Assembly: GCA_014360395.1 (NCBI GenBank)
Contig: JACIXM010000015.1
Span: 1 to 5,168 of the forward strand
DNA from: Actinotalea sp.
GTDB lineage: Bacteria > Actinomycetota > Actinomycetes > Actinomycetales > Cellulomonadaceae
Direction: 5' to 3'
Length of the DNA: 5,168 bases
Both the position numbers and the translations under genes were made by a program. The notes under the pieces were generated by a model. It did no database searches. It saw nothing but the letters and a program-made list of their open reading frames with translations, and had not been told where the DNA came from. Each line of letters begins with the position of its first letter. The first letter of the stretch is position 1. Below are positions 4,863 to 5,168 of the stretch, in pieces.

Positions 4863-5168
4863 ATGCTCGCCACCCGCACCGACGTGCTCGTGCGCACCGT
4901 CGGCACTGCGCTGACCCCGGAGGACGAGGCGCGTCTGGACGACGGCGCGGGCCTCGTCGTCGTCGGGGCAGGCGCCTGGGACCCGACGCTCGTCGCGCGT
5001 GCGCGGCGCGTCGGCATCGAGCCGCGGGCGTGCGACCCGGAGCCGACGGCGCTCGCCGCGGACCGCACCGGCCCGGCGGCGGTGACGGGGGAGGACCTGC
5101 TGGCCCGGGTGAGTGACGCCGAGGGCACCGTCGGCGCGACGCTCGGTCTGTCCGACGGGGCGGCGCCG
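4863..5168 (+). CDS. Unrecognised protein, N-terminal 102 residues, partial
   Basis: The frame is open from ATG 4863 to the right edge (102 codons) with strongly G/C-biased third positions, as expected for a real gene here. GAGAGGA (4847-4853) lies nine bases upstream, a little far but acceptable, and the TTGACC/TACCGT promoter reads toward it. The visible part is acidic, Ala/Asp/Glu-rich and soluble-looking, with no signal peptide or membrane segment. Residues 32-40 (LVVVGAGAW) followed by DPTLVARARRVGIEPRACDP look like a beta strand, helix, strand alternation of a Rossmann- or receiver-like fold. That is only a secondary-structure impression. I do not recognise the family. Confidence 0.7.
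   Translation, partial: MLATRTDVLVRTVGTALTPEDEARLDDGAGLVVVGAGAWDPTLVARARRVGIEPRACDPEPTALAADRTGPAAVTGEDLLARVSDAEGTVGATLGLSDGAAP

Noticed and set aside
4648..4914. Possible 88-residue protein from TTG 4648 with AAGGAG six bases upstream
   Set aside because: The ribosome binding site is attractive, but third positions are not G/C-biased at the start. The product becomes Arg-rich, it contains the TTGACC/TACCGT promoter, and it overlaps the gene at 4863. Ribosome profiling could reopen it.

Overview
The window is very GC-rich, with strong G/C preference at third codon positions, GTG starts and AGGAGG-type ribosome binding sites. This fits a high-GC actinobacterium, perhaps of the Cellulomonas group. 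The genus is a guess from composition and gene content.

Layout. (1) At 1-176, on the minus strand, is the start of a probable secreted protein that runs off the left edge. (2) At 177-507 there is no protein gene. It carries a minus-strand regulatory leader: a cobalamin (B12) riboswitch aptamer at about 308-459, then stacked hairpins at 269-301, 248-269 and 188-240, then a ribosome binding site directly before the minus-strand gene. (3) Diverging from it at 508-1056 is a PduO-type ATP:cob(I)alamin adenosyltransferase, the enzyme that makes adenosylcobalamin, a form of B12 that riboswitches of this family sense. (4) At 1171-2543 are two co-directional membrane-anchored genes that overlap by 4 bases, a DUF3105 protein and a DUF305 protein. 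(5) At 2590-4470, on the minus strand and convergent with them, is a DEAD-box RNA helicase of the DeaD/CsdA type with a DbpA-like RNA-binding domain and a basic tail. (6) At 4471-4862 is a second gene-free region. It has a CRP-like palindrome and a possible promoter for the helicase, plus a TTGACC/TACCGT promoter, a palindrome and a hairpin reading right. (7) At 4863-5168 an unrecognised gene starts on the plus strand and runs off the right edge.

How the parts fit. The B12 riboswitch and the B12 adenosyltransferase are divergent and share one leader region. The enzyme's product may therefore repress the neighbouring secreted-protein gene, and the enzyme's own 5' leader RNA would be antisense to the riboswitch. 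This cobalamin-centred divergent unit is the most informative part of the window. The remaining genes look like ordinary actinobacterial chromosome. I see no mobile element, CRISPR array, tRNA or rRNA.
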